Shown here: positions 1 through 10,933 of the stretch, piece by piece
Layout: each line of letters begins with the position of its first letter
Numbering within the stretch: position 1 is the stretch's first letter
Origin: Massospora cicadina
Taxonomy: Eukaryota > Entomophthoromycota > Entomophthoromycetes > Entomophthorales > Entomophthoraceae
Reading direction: 5' to 3'
Length of the DNA stretch: 64,000 nt
Assembly: GCA_022478985.1 (NCBI GenBank)
Contig: JAKSZP010012200.1
Location: 26,030 to 90,029 of the forward strand
Notes under the pieces: model-generated
The model's input: the letters and a program-made list of their open reading frames with translations, nothing else
The model's database searches: none
What the model was told of the DNA's origin: nothing
Made by a program: the position numbers and the translations under genes

Positions 1-489
1 TTAAATTTGATTGGGGATCATCCCTGACAGTGTTAAATAAGCATATTGATGAGGGCTTGATAGCCAATAGTCAGATTGCCAGGATGGATTGTTCAAGCAG
101 AGGTGTTTAACGTTTATGACATTTTTCAAAAGCTACTGAGGCGTTTTAACGCTTGTTTTGGCTGTAGTTAATAGTCATAATTAGGTAACATGGCCTCCAG
201 ACCATCTGTGCATGGTTTTTAACATAAGGGGATAGCTGCCAATCCGTGAAAAATTATACTGTTGAGGATTAACTAAGATGAAGGAATTTGACATCATTCA
301 GAAGTAAATCCTAAGGGTCAGAAGTTTTGGGAGACCAATCAGTTTATTTTTCAGAGAATTATCTGAAAAGTTGTCCGCTTTCTACCTATAAAAAACCCTA
401 GCTTTTTCTAATAAATGACAGAATTTAACTGAAAAATATTTAATATATTTAATTCTAAATTGAAGATTGAAGGGAATACAGGTCCCTAG
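1..489. other. Gene-free leader, possible 5' LTR remnant of Gypsy-2
   Basis: No convincing coding sequence is visible. It lies just upstream of the Gypsy-2 gag remnant. A TATA-like stretch (CTATAAAAAACCC) lies near 383-396, and a similar TATATAAAAATTCCC lies near 22372-22387, after the other end of Gypsy-2. These could be the U3 promoters of two badly eroded LTRs, but I could not align the two regions over any length. LTR identity is therefore a weak inference. Confidence 0.25.
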
Positions 490-819
490 TTGTTTTTTCA
501 AGTACATTGCGCCAGAGTGGATTTGTTGCCACTTATTGTGATGACTCAACCTACTGGTTGTCACCATACACCTAGCATTTTTATTATTTTACTACCAAAC
601 TGTGCAATAAACTATTCAAAAGTTTACAACGATATATGCACTGGTCTTGAGCGTGTCAAGGAGACCGCTAGAAAAGCCCAAATTGTCTCACTACCTATTT
701 TGAAAAGACCACACCTATTTAAAAATTGAAAGCTACACTTAAGAGCTTTTAGAAGAGACTTTTATTCCTCAAAAAAGAGAATGGTGAAACCTTCACCACA
801 CTGAATGAATATGTAGATT

Positions 820-1720
820 GCTTGGAACAGCATGACAATATGCTGTTTGCAATGGATAAGAGTATAGAAGATCTGAAAGCACAGATTCATACTGTACCAG
901 TGCCTACCTCTACTCGACCTATAACTCAACTAGAGGCATCTATGTGGACCACTCAAAGGAATGCATACAACAAGTCAGAACTTGTACTCAGCTTACTATG
1001 GTGTATGCCGACACTGTTAAAGAAATCCCAGTTAAAACTCGTGCTTCAACACTATGTATACACCTGGCGAGGGGGCAATTGCAGGTTTCCTCTAGATGTA
1101 TGAAAATAGCATGGTTGGCGCCATCAATTGCTAGAACGTCTCACCATGTACAAGGATGCATGATCCCCGAAAATCAAAAATTCCTCTACATAAGTTTAGG
1201 ACCTGGATTATCTTAGATTGAAGTAAAGAACATCTTACTCTCCAAGTTCAGAAATAAACAGGATGTTCAGAATATGAAACAAGAGTTCCTGTTGATGAAG
1301 ATGGGCAAAAATGAATTATTTGCAAAATTACACTTCTAACTACTATCTCAAGCCTCAGCAGTTATGGACAACAAGAACATTGGATCGTTTACCGCCACAA
1401 CCCTTTTATAAAGCTCTCTAAAGATACATTCTAATCTGAAGATGCATATAACTCTGGCGGTCAAGAGCGTAACGTCTCTCAAAGCTCTTAAGAAGGCGCT
1501 GCTCAACATCTATAGGTTATACAAACCTGATTACAAGCCCATGGTACCTACACCACCCTTGATGAATCAATAAGGCCATTTATGTCGCCAATGATAAGGG
1601 TGACAAGCCAAAAGAGAAGAGTAACAAACCTCCTAAGCGCTTGCCACGTTGAAAGTTTAAGTGCCAAAGGTGCCACCAACCTGGGCACTTTTTGTGATCC
1701 TGTCCATTGGGTACAGGTGG
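820..1720 (+). pseudogene. Gypsy-2 gag (capsid and zinc knuckle), broken
   Basis: This is a degenerate Gag, the structural protein that packages element RNA in cytoplasmic particles. The first part (about 822-1000) reads as a hydrophilic, coiled-coil-like segment. The middle (about 1080-1540) reads as a helical capsid region once frames are changed. A CCHC zinc knuckle is explicit at 1662-1703: Cys 1662, Cys 1671, His 1686, Cys 1701, with the CX2CX4HX4C spacing intact but a TGA inside the last X4. At least four stops or frame changes interrupt the reading. The knuckle makes the Gag identity firm; capsid boundaries are approximate. Confidence 0.7.
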
Positions 1721-1799
1721 AACAAAGGAACTAACTCCATAAGTGTACAAACACAACACCATAAACTGGGTGAATCTCCACAATGAGGGTAAGACAACC

Positions 1800-2978
1800 A
1801 TGAGGATGAAGACTTAGCTAGTCCAGGTTACACGTGTTAAGGGCACCTTGTGTGATGGCTTTACCGGCTAGATTGAGAGTTTATGGTACTGACGGATCTG
1901 CATTGAGCAATACCTATTTGGCCCAAGCAAACAAGCATACTAAGTGACCAATTCAGTTGAAGAAGAAGAGCATTTTGTTGCGTCTATTTTTAAGAATGTA
2001 TCACCAGATGGTGAAGAAACTATCAATGCTTATAAAAACGATTTTTCTATGAGGCAGTTTGAGGAATCTTCCACCAACTTCCTGACCACTGTAAACCCTT
2101 CTTCAAGAACTTAACAATGATGGAAGTAATCATCCAGAAGATACGCGTTTTGGAAGTGCCAACTAATAGGGCTCCAGTTAACATTATTTTCTCCAAAACT
2201 ATGAAGAAGCTTAAGTTCATGTAGACATTGACTACAATTCTGAAATATTGCTATGCAGGACCTGACGTTACTTTCACCTTAGGAGCTTATTCAAGGTTGC
2301 CTTAACGCTTTGAAAATATGGTCCTGATGACACCTGCAGTATTGGACAACAACCACTACAATTTCCTGATCAGGACATAGTTCCAACTTAAGTTTAAGGA
2401 GAAATTTGACTTCATCACTATCATGGTTAGCATTTTGATCTATCAAATCCCCTGGTTTAAGGACGAGGACGTCAAACCACAAAAACAGTTACGTGCTTGG
2501 TCAAAACAAAATAATTAATTTATCTCATTCATTACAGCTTGATTAAGAAAGGTGCAAAGCAACTACCGCCTACCGTGAGTGCAGAGAAATGGTTTCCCTG
2601 AGTGCCAGTAAAACATATAGATTTACCTAGGTTACTGATGAAGGATGGCCTTATCAATCAGTGAAAAGAGTCGCCAGATACCATATTGGAAGTGTACAGT
2701 TGAGACGGGATCCAATAGTAAGATCCTAGAGTACTACCAGGGTTTCATGACACCACTTACTCAGGAGAGCTAAACTTTGTTCCGGGGAACATTACTACCC
2801 AGATGATAAAAGTTGAAAAGGACAAGTTGTGGCACTGGCCTACCTAACCAGTTGCCAGAATATTGAGTCCATTTATGCAGCTGCAGGTTCTGATGATCTC
2901 AGGTTTGAGGATGTGACCCCTAAGCAGCAAAAAGAGTTAGACGAACTTTAAGATAATTTAATGAGATCTTCAGTACTT
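1800..2978 (+). pseudogene. Gypsy-2 protease and protease-RT linker, broken
   Basis: A degenerate retroviral-type aspartic protease is suggested near 1880-1930, where a TDGSA motif followed by a hydrophobic stretch resembles the D-(S/T)-G-A active site of Gypsy proteases. The rest up to 2978 reads as the linker that precedes RT, ending in VTPKQQKELDEL with stops nearby. The linker is cut off sharply at 2978 by the fold-back insertion and continues at 19054. The protease call rests on position and one motif; the linker call is stronger because it joins in frame with the far side. Confidence 0.5.
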
Positions 2979-4108
2979 TGATGGTCCTATAACTTCCAGT
3001 CCTGATTGCCATCTTGCCTTCAATTTGGCATTGATCTTCAATGCCAAGAGAATGTCCATCGTGAGGTTAGATTCTCTAAATTAGGGAAACTCAAAGTGAG
3101 AAAAAACGAAATAGTTAAGCAAGGTAGCAAACCCCAGTCATAACCTTATTTTATTTATTGTCAATTAAAAATACCATTTTTGAGTAGATCCCAATAATTA
3201 GGCGCCACGATTGCGCCATAAGACAAGGTAAGGTAGGCCTCAGAGCCACAGGAGTAACTCATCTCAGGGTAGAAAGTCCAGAGGAAGGTTTAAATGAAGT
3301 TCAGAATTGCGCAAGCTAAACCTTTAAGGTCACCCCTTCTGGGCCTCACCCAAATCATTGATTAGGCTCACAAGAGCCTAATCACTAGTTAAGACGAGGT
3401 AAAACTCAATGCTCAAACTCAACCATCACAGAAAACCTTTCAAAATAATTTTGACTTGGGATTCAGAATTCTAGACCCAAGTCAAGATTATTAATCAAGA
3501 TAAACTCAATCATTACATTAACCCCTGCTAGGGAAGGGACCCTCCTTAAAGAGGGGCCTCACAGCGGGAGGCTTCCACCACAAGTGCTTCCTGTGGCGAA
3601 TTACCTCAAGCCCCAGAAAAATTAGCCTGGAGAAATTGGGCCTCTCACAGGGAAAAGGCAAATGGTGAGGGTAAATTGGGACTGAGCTGCCAGAATCAGC
3701 CCACCTGGAACGAGGAAGTACTATCAGTGCTTGGCTGTGGTGCACCCCCCCTCCCATTCTCCAGTTAGTGACAATATTCCCATCCTGACCAGGAAGGCGC
3801 TTTCTCCAACTGAAGCATAAAATGGGCGAGTGGTACAGCTCAGCTGGACGGCTGTCCCCTTTCCAGGTGGACTGTCCATTGGTGAGGGAGCCCTGCTAAA
3901 ACAGGTCCCCTCCATGCCAACTGAATCCCTGGTGAGTAAGAGGCCCCGCCAAGATTTTTGCACTAAAAATCACCTCATATCCAGGTTTGGCCATCAGTCT
4001 TCGGCTCCCACCAGTGCTGGTTACTCAACAACTGGGACTTAATGTGACCCCTGAGGTCAGCTGGAACTGGGGACTGGTGACATGCAGAACGAACATTTTG
4101 GTTCAGAA
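2979..4108 (-). repeat. Fold-back arm 1
   Basis: Reverse complement of arm 2. The best matching block is 3540-4105 against 4366-4895: for example GGTGGGCTGATTCTGG and CTGGTCAGGATG occur in the same order when arm 1 is reversed. The outer part (about 2979-3290) matches the reversed W segment (4109-4362) more weakly. A short palindrome, TAGGCTCACAAGAGCCTA, lies near 3361. Translation of 2990-3060 superficially resembles an RT start but is explained by this repeat. Confidence 0.75.
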
Positions 4109-4362
4109 TTCTTCCCCTTGAACCCCTCACTGAGGAGCATTGTCTGTTGCTGCTCATGATAGCTCTGTTCATAGGGTCCTAATTCATAAATAATAGATAA
4201 AGGTTGTTATGGGGTTCTCATACCTTGTGGCCTGTTTGTCTTTTTTGGGATACTAAATCCCTTTACCAACTTGACGTTGATGTACTTTGATGTTGTCAGT
4301 GTGCCAAATTATTTCGCATTTTTATGGAAGTCAGAACTGGAAAAATCTTGACCATTACAATA
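4109..4362 (+). repeat. Fold-back loop, direct copy of the arm-2 tip (segment W)
   Basis: This segment separates the two arms. It aligns in the same orientation with 12016-12079 followed by 18863-19053: shared blocks include GAGCATTGTC, CCTGTTTGTCTTTTTTGGG and ATTTTTATGGA. It shows what the site of the Gypsy-A plus insertion looked like before insertion. Whether W is an LTR of a small TRIM-like element (W-Z-W) or only a duplicated tip is open; it ends in TTACA but has no clear TG start. Confidence 0.7.
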
Positions 4363-4895
4363 TTCTGAATTAATGTGCATCTGCAAACCACTAATCCCCA
4401 GATCGGCTGACCTCAATGGTCACTTGGTCCCAGTTTTTGAGGAACAAGTACCAGGGGAGCCAGTGACTGATGGCCAACCCTGGACCTGAAGTGATCATCG
4501 GCTGAAAATCCCAGTGGGGGCCTCCCATTCACCAGGGATTTAGTTATCACCAAGGGTATCTGTCCCAGCATGGCTCCTCACCAGCGGAAAGTCCACCCAG
4601 AAAGGGGATGGCCATCTAGACACGCTGTACTATGCGCCCCTCCCACGCTACAGTTGGGAAAGTGCCTTTCTGGTCAGGATGAGAAGACCATCATCAACTG
4701 GGGCGTGGGAGTGGGCACTACAGCCAAGCGCTGGACGTGCTGCCTCATGCTGGGTGGGCTGATTCTGGAAGCCCAGTCCTGATTCGCCCTCACCATTTGT
4801 CTTTTTCTCACAAGAGGCCGAGAATATCTCTGGGCTAATTTTCCAGGGCTCAAGGTAACTTGATCCAGGAATCTCTCATGGTGGCGGCCTCCCAA
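4363..4895 (+). repeat. Fold-back arm 2, segment 1
   Basis: Inner part of arm 2, the reverse complement of about 3580-4105. It stops at the end of the Gypsy-A 3' LTR at 4896, within a GGCCTCCC block that resumes in arm order at 10852. Apparent short ORFs here are also seen in antisense in arm 1 and reflect GC-rich repeat sequence rather than genes. Confidence 0.75.
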
Positions 4896-5751
4896 TGTAT
4901 AAGGAGAGTATCTTTAACTCTCCTGTTCCCAGCGTGGCAGTGTACGGTGCACAAGGCCAACGCCAGGAAACTAGCCGTTAGTGCTAAAGTAATTAGAGCC
5001 CAGCGGAGGGTGCTGGAGCAATAACCACTTAGGCATAGTAGTGCGAATTTTACAATAATAATCCCACCAAAAGCGACGCAGTGCACATGGCAGAAGGGGC
5101 TAAGCGGTCCAGGTTGGAGGGAACCTGGGCGAGCAAACGGTGCACAACGTGATAGCTGCAAGGTATTTGCTATGGCAAGGTTAACAGAGCACAAGACCTT
5201 TTCAAAGAGATTTGTGCACAGGAGCGTTTGGAATATCATCAAATTTAAACATAAACATAAACGGGAAAGATTTATTCATGAAGTTGACCAACAAGTAATG
5301 TTGGTCAGGAAAACGTATTTAAGCTTGGACAGAGAAATTGGGGCTATGCCGCAGTGGGCCAAAGCACCAACTCACCAATAGGGCAGTACTGCCATCTGAC
5401 TTAGTTGAATAGGCTGAAACTGACTTCACTTAAGTGATCAATTGAAGTTAGATTTAACTTGAGCGCGTTATTAAATAGATGGAACGGGTTTAGAAACCCC
5501 GTTCCTCAACTAACCAAATTAAACCATCCGCCTTTATTTGGTAGATAGTTCATTTTAACGCCTGCCCCGACGTCAGGGGCTGAGCACTTGGCACCCACTT
5601 AGGACCAACCTGGGCATATTTTTCCCATACCCAGCGCTGGTCTAGGGTGTTCTTCAGGTCTGGTAGCCCTGTAATTTCACCTTCTGGGCCTCCTGGCGCC
5701 CAGCCTTGTCCTTGGGGTCAGTCCCTATTATGATGTCTTGGGACCATGACA
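4896..5751 (-). repeat. Gypsy-A minus copy, 3' LTR
   Basis: Matches 10000-10851 along its whole length, ending in ACCATGACA on the plus strand in both copies. The site corresponding to the start of R (plus-strand 5282-5292, minus-strand GTTGGTCAACT) lies just after a TATA-like AGCTTAAATAC on the minus strand. Confidence 0.9.
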
Positions 5752-5766
5752 TTACCCTCTCCTCCC
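5752..5766 (-). promoter_or_regulatory. Polypurine tract of Gypsy-A minus copy
   Basis: On the minus strand the 15 bases directly before the 3' LTR read GGGAGGAGAGGGTAA, purine-rich and in the exact place where plus-strand DNA synthesis is primed in LTR retrotransposons. Position and composition are seen; function is inferred from the family. Confidence 0.7.
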
Positions 5767-5789
5767 AACGGGGCTCAACCCCCCTCCAG

Positions 5790-7440
5790 GGGCTTTCACA
5801 AGGGAAAAGTTCTTGTGGTCAGGGGCCAACTTCATGGCAGCAACGGTCAGTTTTGGTTGAGATCCAGCAGCCCAGGGGAAACACTCGTGGAAGGCTTCAA
5901 TCAGATCTTGGGCATGCACACAGTCATGCGCTAGAACCCAACTGTTCTCTGCAGCTCAAAGACCTTCCAGGATATTAGGTACTCCAGTCTTCTTTTAACG
6001 CGGCGGGAGGTAACTATCTCTTCCACCTCCCACTCAGGCGCCCCGTCCATGAGATAGGCCTTGGGAGTCTCTGGTTTGGGGCCCTCAAACAATGTGAGTT
6101 TGCTCTCATGAAACACCGAGAAGATCTTAAATGAAGGGGAAGATCCAGCTGGTATGAGGCATGGCCCATCTTTCTAACAACGCGGTAAGGGCCAATCCTC
6201 TTTGGGCCCAGCTTCTTGCAAGGCTGCTTGAAAGGGATGTTACAAGCATCACGAGATCCCCTTCCTTGTACACAGGACCCACTCGGCGCTTCCCATCAGT
6301 GTTCTCTTTATACACCTGCATTGCCGCCTCCAAGCTTGTGGAAACCCCCTGGTGGACCTTCGTGATTGTCTTGGCAAAGTCCACCACCGCTTCAACCTTA
6401 GACCCACAGCTGGGCTCCATGTTAAAGGCGGGGTTAAAGCCATGGCTGGCGAAAAGTAGGGAACAACCGATCAAGGAGTGCAAGGTATTATTATAGCTAA
6501 ACTGGGCCATTGGAAGGTGAGAAGCCCAATCTGAATGATCTGCGGCGGTGTAACACCGTAGGAACTGCTCCAAGCACTGGTTCACTCGTTAAGTCTGCCC
6601 ATCTTATAGTGGGTGATAGGCAGTCAAATGGCAAGGGATAATCTGGAAAGTCTTACACAACTCTTCCCAAAAGACAGAGGTAAACTGGGGTCCCCAGTCA
6701 CTGATAATCTCTTGGGGAACTCCATGGAGCGCAACCACATGCATGAAGAAAATCCTGGCCATCTCAGCCGCGCTTATTGTAGATCTGCATGGAAAGAAGT
6801 GGGCGAACTTTGTAAACCAGTCCACCACCACCATGATGGCATTGTAACCATCTGAGACAGGTAGTTCTACAATAAAATCCACTGATAGGGAAGTCCAGGG
6901 CCCTTCAGCTTACTGGACAGGTATCAACAACCCCGCTAAAGGTTGACTTGTCTTCATTTGGTTGCAGACTAAACATTCCTTACAGTACCGCCCCACCTGA
7001 GCAGGAAAGCCCTTCCAATTGTATGTGCGCCAGATTAATTCTAATGTCTTCGCTTTACCAGGATGACCAATAGTAAGTCCATCATGATGGTCCCAGATGA
7101 TTTTCAGGCGAAGTGGTCCAGCAGTAACCCATAGGCGCCCCTGGAACCACACCATCTCATCCTTTATGTGATAGCCCCTGGAGAGATCCTCTTGATTCAA
7201 CACACACTTTGCAAGTAACGTAGTATATTCCGCTGCCAGCAGCTGAGAAAGGACTACCTTCCTGAACATACTATATTCCTCCGCGTTTTCCAGAGGTGCA
7301 AGCGCTGGCCCGTTGGTCAGAGGAGAGGGTCGTTGAGGCAGAAGTTTACTTGGAGGAATCATCACCTGGGTGTTGTGAACTTCTACCACCTTATGATTGG
7401 GCGCTAAAGCAGGGTTGCGGCTCAAAGCATCTGCCAAACC
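5790..7440 (-). pseudogene. Gypsy-A integrase with chromodomain, broken
   Basis: Integrase inserts the element cDNA into host chromatin. Reading down the minus strand: the zinc-binding region near 6960-7060 (Cys pair in ECLVCNQMK); the catalytic core from 6882 (MDFIVELPVSDGYN, then VVVDWFTKF) with the second Asp in EIISDWGPQFTS; and the third catalytic position near 6590, where GAA has become TAA before CGAGTG (the plus copy keeps ERVNQ). Then comes a C-terminal domain and a chromodomain-like end near 5880-6030 (EYLISWK, then ENSWVLAHDC after a frame change). The chromodomain would read histone marks. At least four frame breaks make it inactive. Confidence 0.85.
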
Positions 7441-7492
7441 ATTATCCTTGCCATTGGTGAACTCATACATGAATGCGAATTGAGCAAGGGTC

Positions 7493-8745
7493 TCATGCCA
7501 ACAGGTCTTCTGTGGGGTTAAAAAAATGAGGAGCGCGGTAGTACAGCAAGGCATGGTGGTCTGTACATACATGGAATGGTTGGGAAGAGCCATGCAAGTG
7601 GTGACACCAATAAGTCAGCGCCTCCACCACTGCTAGTACTTCCTTGTCATACATGGCGTAATTCAACTCTGGTAAAGACAATTTCCTAGAAAAATACCCC
7701 ACCGGATACTCTATCCCATCTTCGCCTACTTGTAAAAAGGCAGCTGCTATGGCGAAGTTGGAGGCATCAGTAGGCACAATGAACTCCTTTGAAGGGTCGA
7801 CATGGCGAAGAACTGTCATGGACAATAGTGTGCACTTCACTGCTTGGAAAGCATCCTCCAAAATGAGGGACCACTGAAGCACCTTGGCATTGCTAGCCTT
7901 GTATAGGGGAGCCGCCACCTCAGATAGATTAGGAGTAAACTTCTTGAGGAACGTGCACATCCCCAAAAAGCTCCTCAATTCCTTGACTGAGGTGGGGGTA
8001 GGCTACTCACGAATCGCCTTCTCATTGTCTGGAGTTATCATGTGTCCCTGGTCAAACACGACGTTTCCCAGAAACGTGACCTGGGACTTGAAGATCTCAC
8101 ACTTTAAAATCTTTAATGTAAGGCTGGCTGCCTTTAACCGCTCCACCACTTGTCAAAGGTGGACTTCATGGGATTACTGGTCAGGGGAAAACACCAGAAT
8201 ATCATCCATGTAAGCGACCGCGCATACCCCTAACAGGTCCCCCAACGCGGCATCAATGCAGCGTTGAAAGATAGCAGGGGCATTCTCAAGCCCAAAGGGC
8301 ATGACCTGAAACCGGAAGATCCCTTTTCTGGTATGGAATGTGGTCAACCACTATTGTCCCTTTTTAATCCAGATCTGATTGAACCCATTGAGTTAATCCA
8401 GCTTGGAGAAGACCTTCGCCTTCTCCATATAGCGTGCAATCTGTGAATTTAAAGGGATGGGATGGAGGTCTGGTACAGTAACGTTATTGAGGTTACCATA
8501 GCTACGCAGGGGCTCAAAGTACCATCAGACTTTTCCACAAAGAGTAGGGGGGAGCATACAGGGGAGGTATGCTGAAAAATCGCACCTTTAGCTAACTGTT
8601 CCTTTATCCACATACTCATCGCCTCTTCCTCCCGGACAGTTAATGGGTAAATAGGGGAATAGATAAGCACCAGATCCATCATGAGCTTGAAGTCACAAAT
8701 AAAACTCAGAGTGCTCAGGTAGTGCGTTGGCAGATGCTGCATCAA
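7493..8745 (-). pseudogene. Gypsy-A reverse transcriptase and RNase H, broken
   Basis: RT copies the element RNA and RNase H removes it. The RT entry motif (KGAIFQHTSPVCSPLLFV) is near 8600. The catalytic YMDD box is intact on the minus strand at about 8197-8212. The thumb and linker (MRSFLGMCTFLKKFTPNL) start at 7978. RNase H follows with a DASNFAIAAAF motif and a CTDHHALLYY motif. The frame breaks between 7980 and 8449. The RT is of the Tf1/sushi type, consistent with the primer-site evidence. Confidence 0.85.
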
Positions 8746-9308
8746 AAGAGGATTCCAAACCCTCCAATAAAGAAGCTATAGGAATTTCCACTGAGGGCTT
8801 CTGCATTGAGGCAAGGCGACAAGAAGATGGAGGGCCAATGGGGCAATTTGCCTGGGGTGTTTTCTTCTGACAAAAGCACAACAAATGTGCAACCATTCTT
8901 CATGATGAGGGACAGGGTATTCTCCTTCAGGTTAGTTCTAACGTCAAACTTCCGCCACCACTCCACACCCAAAATGATAGGTAACAGGAGGTTTTTGATC
9001 GCACTGAAGTGATCAGACAAGTGGTACTTGCCAACCTGATAGTCCACTGTCCCAATGATCTTCAGAGTGGGAATACCTTGGGACGCCCCTCCCCTAACCA
9101 TATCACCTGGCAAGTAACTCAGTCCAAGGTAGTCAGCTAAGTACTGGTCCATAAAGTTTCCAGAGGCGCCAGTATCCACCAAAATAGTAGTGGTGAGCTT
9201 CCCTAAAGGAGAGGAGAGGGTAGCAGTCAGTATAAAATACCCAGAATGGTCTTTATTTATGGTAGACAATGACAACACTTCACCATCAAATTTCTTTCTC
9301 TGGCTCAA
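8742..9308 (-). pseudogene. Gypsy-A protease
   Basis: A 188-codon open stretch containing a pepsin-like retroviral protease. The active site is LVDTGASGNF about 45 residues in, followed by the flap region and the closing ILGVEWWRKF motif. The same protein segment recurs in the plus copy at 14358-14810. It matures the Gag and Pol precursors. This is the best preserved reading frame of this copy, with an intact catalytic triad, but the surrounding polyprotein is broken. The apparent Met start is arbitrary because pol is normally translated as a fusion. Confidence 0.85.
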
Positions 9309-9986
9309 TCACAACAACAGAATCTGTTTTGGAATCAAAAAAGGGGAGGAAAGGTTGGCCACTCTTAATACTGAGGCCACATACCCCACCATGCTTTCTG
9401 CAGGTGCATATACTTGATCATATTTTAAATGAAGTTCCTTCTCCACTTCCTGAGTGCGCTGAATCATGGTAGAGGTCAACCGTGAGTTCTTAGGGGTAAT
9501 CTGATATACTGGAATAGGGTCCTCATCCAGGCCATATGCACTAATAAATGGTTCAGAGATAGAGACCAGGTTTTCGTTATAAAACGCGTTTTCTGATGCA
9601 AATGACCCTATCCTTTAAACAGCAACAAAACGCCCGATGTTATCCAAGGCCACCACCCCCAGGCCCATCTGTGCCAATTCGCTGGCATCATCTGAAAGCG
9701 TGGGCGATGTAACATTTGTTTGTTTAAATTGAAAGTGACTAATTTTGTGGAAAGTCAGGGAATCACAACTTTTGGACATCGAAGCATCCGAATCCACCAG
9801 GTACAAGCATGAAGGGTGGATATTTTCCAGTTGGAGGCAACCATAATAACGCCAAGTTGCTCCAGCCTTCGGTAAAAGAGGAAACAGCGGTGTATCTAAT
9901 GACAGCCTGAGCCCACAGCTAATGGCCACTGTTTTTACTTTGGAAAAGTTCCACACAGAAAAAGTTTGAGCACATAAGAAAAAAAG
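9309..9986 (-). pseudogene. Gypsy-A gag/pol linker, gag mostly deleted
   Basis: From 9660 down to 9308 the minus strand encodes a linker shared with the plus copy (for example MGLGVVALDN against VMALDKN, and ESMVGYVASV against MVVYVTSV). Between 9660 and the primer site only about 330 bases remain, while the plus copy has about 1.1 kb. A deletion of about 0.8 kb therefore removed most of gag. This copy would have depended on Gag supplied in trans even before its other mutations. Confidence 0.6.
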
Positions 9987-9997
9987 GTTGGTTGACT
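9987..9997 (-). promoter_or_regulatory. Self-complementary primer-binding site of Gypsy-A minus copy
   Basis: Two bases inside the 5' LTR the minus strand reads AGTCAACCAAC. Its complement GTTGGTTGACT matches the LTR sequence ATTGGTTGACT (plus 10381-10391) in 10 of 11 positions. The site is not similar in placement to a normal TGG tRNA-primer site. Confidence 0.75.
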
Positions 9998-9999
9998 AA

Positions 10000-10851
10000 T
10001 GTAAGGAGAGTATCTATAACTCTCCTGTTCCCAGCGTGGCAGTGCACGGTGCACAAGGCCAACGCCAGGGAACTTGCTGTTAGTGCTAAAGTAATTAGAG
10101 TCCAGCGGAGGGTGCTGGAGCAATAACCACTTAGGCATAGTAGTACGAATTTTACAATAATCCCACCAAAAGCGACGCAGTGCACATGGCAAAAGGTGCT
10201 AAGCGGCCCAGGTTGGAGGGAACCTGGGCGAACAAATGGTGAACAACGTGATAGCTGCAAGGTATTTGCTATAGCAAGGTTAATGGAGCGTGAGACCTCT
10301 TCAAAGATATTTGTGTACAGGAGTGTTTGGAATATCATAAAATTTAAAAATAAATTTAAACGGGAAAGATTTATTTGGGAAGTCAACCAATAAGGAATGT
10401 TGGTTGGGGAAAATGTATTTAAGCTTGGATGGGGAAATTAGGGTTATGCCACAGTGGGCCCAAGCACTGACTCACCAATAGTGCAATACTGCCATCTGAA
10501 TTAGTTGAATAGGCTGAAACTGACTTCACTCAAGTGATTGATTAAAGTTGGATTTGACCCAAGCGCGTTATTTCATAGATGGAATGGTTTTGAAACCCCG
10601 TTCCTCAACTAACCAAATTAAACCATCCGCCTTTATTTGGTAGATAGTTCATTTTAACGCCTGCCCAGACGTCAGGGGCTGGGCACTTGGCACCCACTTA
10701 GGACCAACCTGGGCATATTTTTCCCATACCCAGCGCTGGTCTAGGGTGTGCTTCAGGTCTGGGAGGCCCTGTAATTTCACCTTCTGGACCTCCTGGCGCC
10801 CAGCCTTTTCCTTGGGGTCAGTCTCTATTATGATGTCTTGGGACCATGACA
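10000..10851 (-). repeat. Gypsy-A minus copy, 5' LTR
   Basis: Partner of 4896-5751. On the minus strand a TATA-like CTTAAATAC (about 10417-10425) precedes the likely transcript start near 10391 by roughly 30 bases. The LTR end CCTTACA is followed by TT and then the primer site. Confidence 0.9.
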
Positions 10852-10933
10852 CACTGCAGAGCCCCTCTTTGGGAAGGTGCCCTTCTCTAGTGGGGGTGAT
10901 GTGATAGTTGGTTTCAATCAATCGTTGCATTTT
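10852..10933 (+). repeat. Fold-back arm 2, segment 2
   Basis: Continues arm 2 after the Gypsy-A minus copy: GAGCCCCTCTTT and the following bases match the reversed arm 1 at about 3520-3570. It ends in ATTTT, the left copy of the solo-LTR target duplication. Confidence 0.75.

Larger units (their letters stand above)
490..2978 (+). mobile_element. Gypsy-2 retrotransposon, 5' half (gag, protease, linker)
   Basis: This is the left part of a Ty3/Gypsy element whose right part resumes at 19054. Translated across the junction, the linker at 2895-2978 (motif QQKELDEL) runs in the same frame into the start of the RT domain at 19054 (motif HKINT), in the order expected for Gypsy pol. Everything between is the later fold-back element and its passengers. 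The element is riddled with stops and frameshifts and is certainly inactive. Confidence 0.8.
4896..10851 (-). mobile_element. Gypsy-A, minus-strand copy (chromodomain Ty3/Gypsy, two LTRs)
   Basis: A near-complete LTR retrotransposon of 5956 bp. LTRs are 4896-5751 (3') and 10000-10851 (5'), 856 and 852 bp and highly similar. Order on the minus strand: 5' LTR, primer site, gag remnant, protease, RT, RNase H, integrase, chromodomain, purine tract (5752-5766), 3' LTR. The gag region is only about 0.3 kb, against about 1.1 kb in the plus-strand copy, so gag is largely deleted. Flanking five-base words (CCCAA and CACTG) do not match, so the target duplication is eroded or lost. It interrupts fold-back arm 2. 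Confidence 0.9.

Noticed and set aside
2985..3110. A plus-strand reading resembling the entry of a Gypsy RT (CHLAFNLALIF, then KRMSIVR)
   Set aside because: The DNA here aligns with the reverse of segment W of the fold-back element, and the true RT continuation of Gypsy-2 is at 19054. The resemblance is chance.
3518..4895. Several overlapping 65-80 codon ORFs on both strands
   Set aside because: They lie in both arms of the fold-back in mirror positions and carry no motif; GC-rich non-coding repeat.
4891..10856. A target duplication for the Gypsy-A minus copy
   Set aside because: Left CCCAA and right CACTG do not match; only the solo LTR (ATTTT) shows a clear duplication in this family here.
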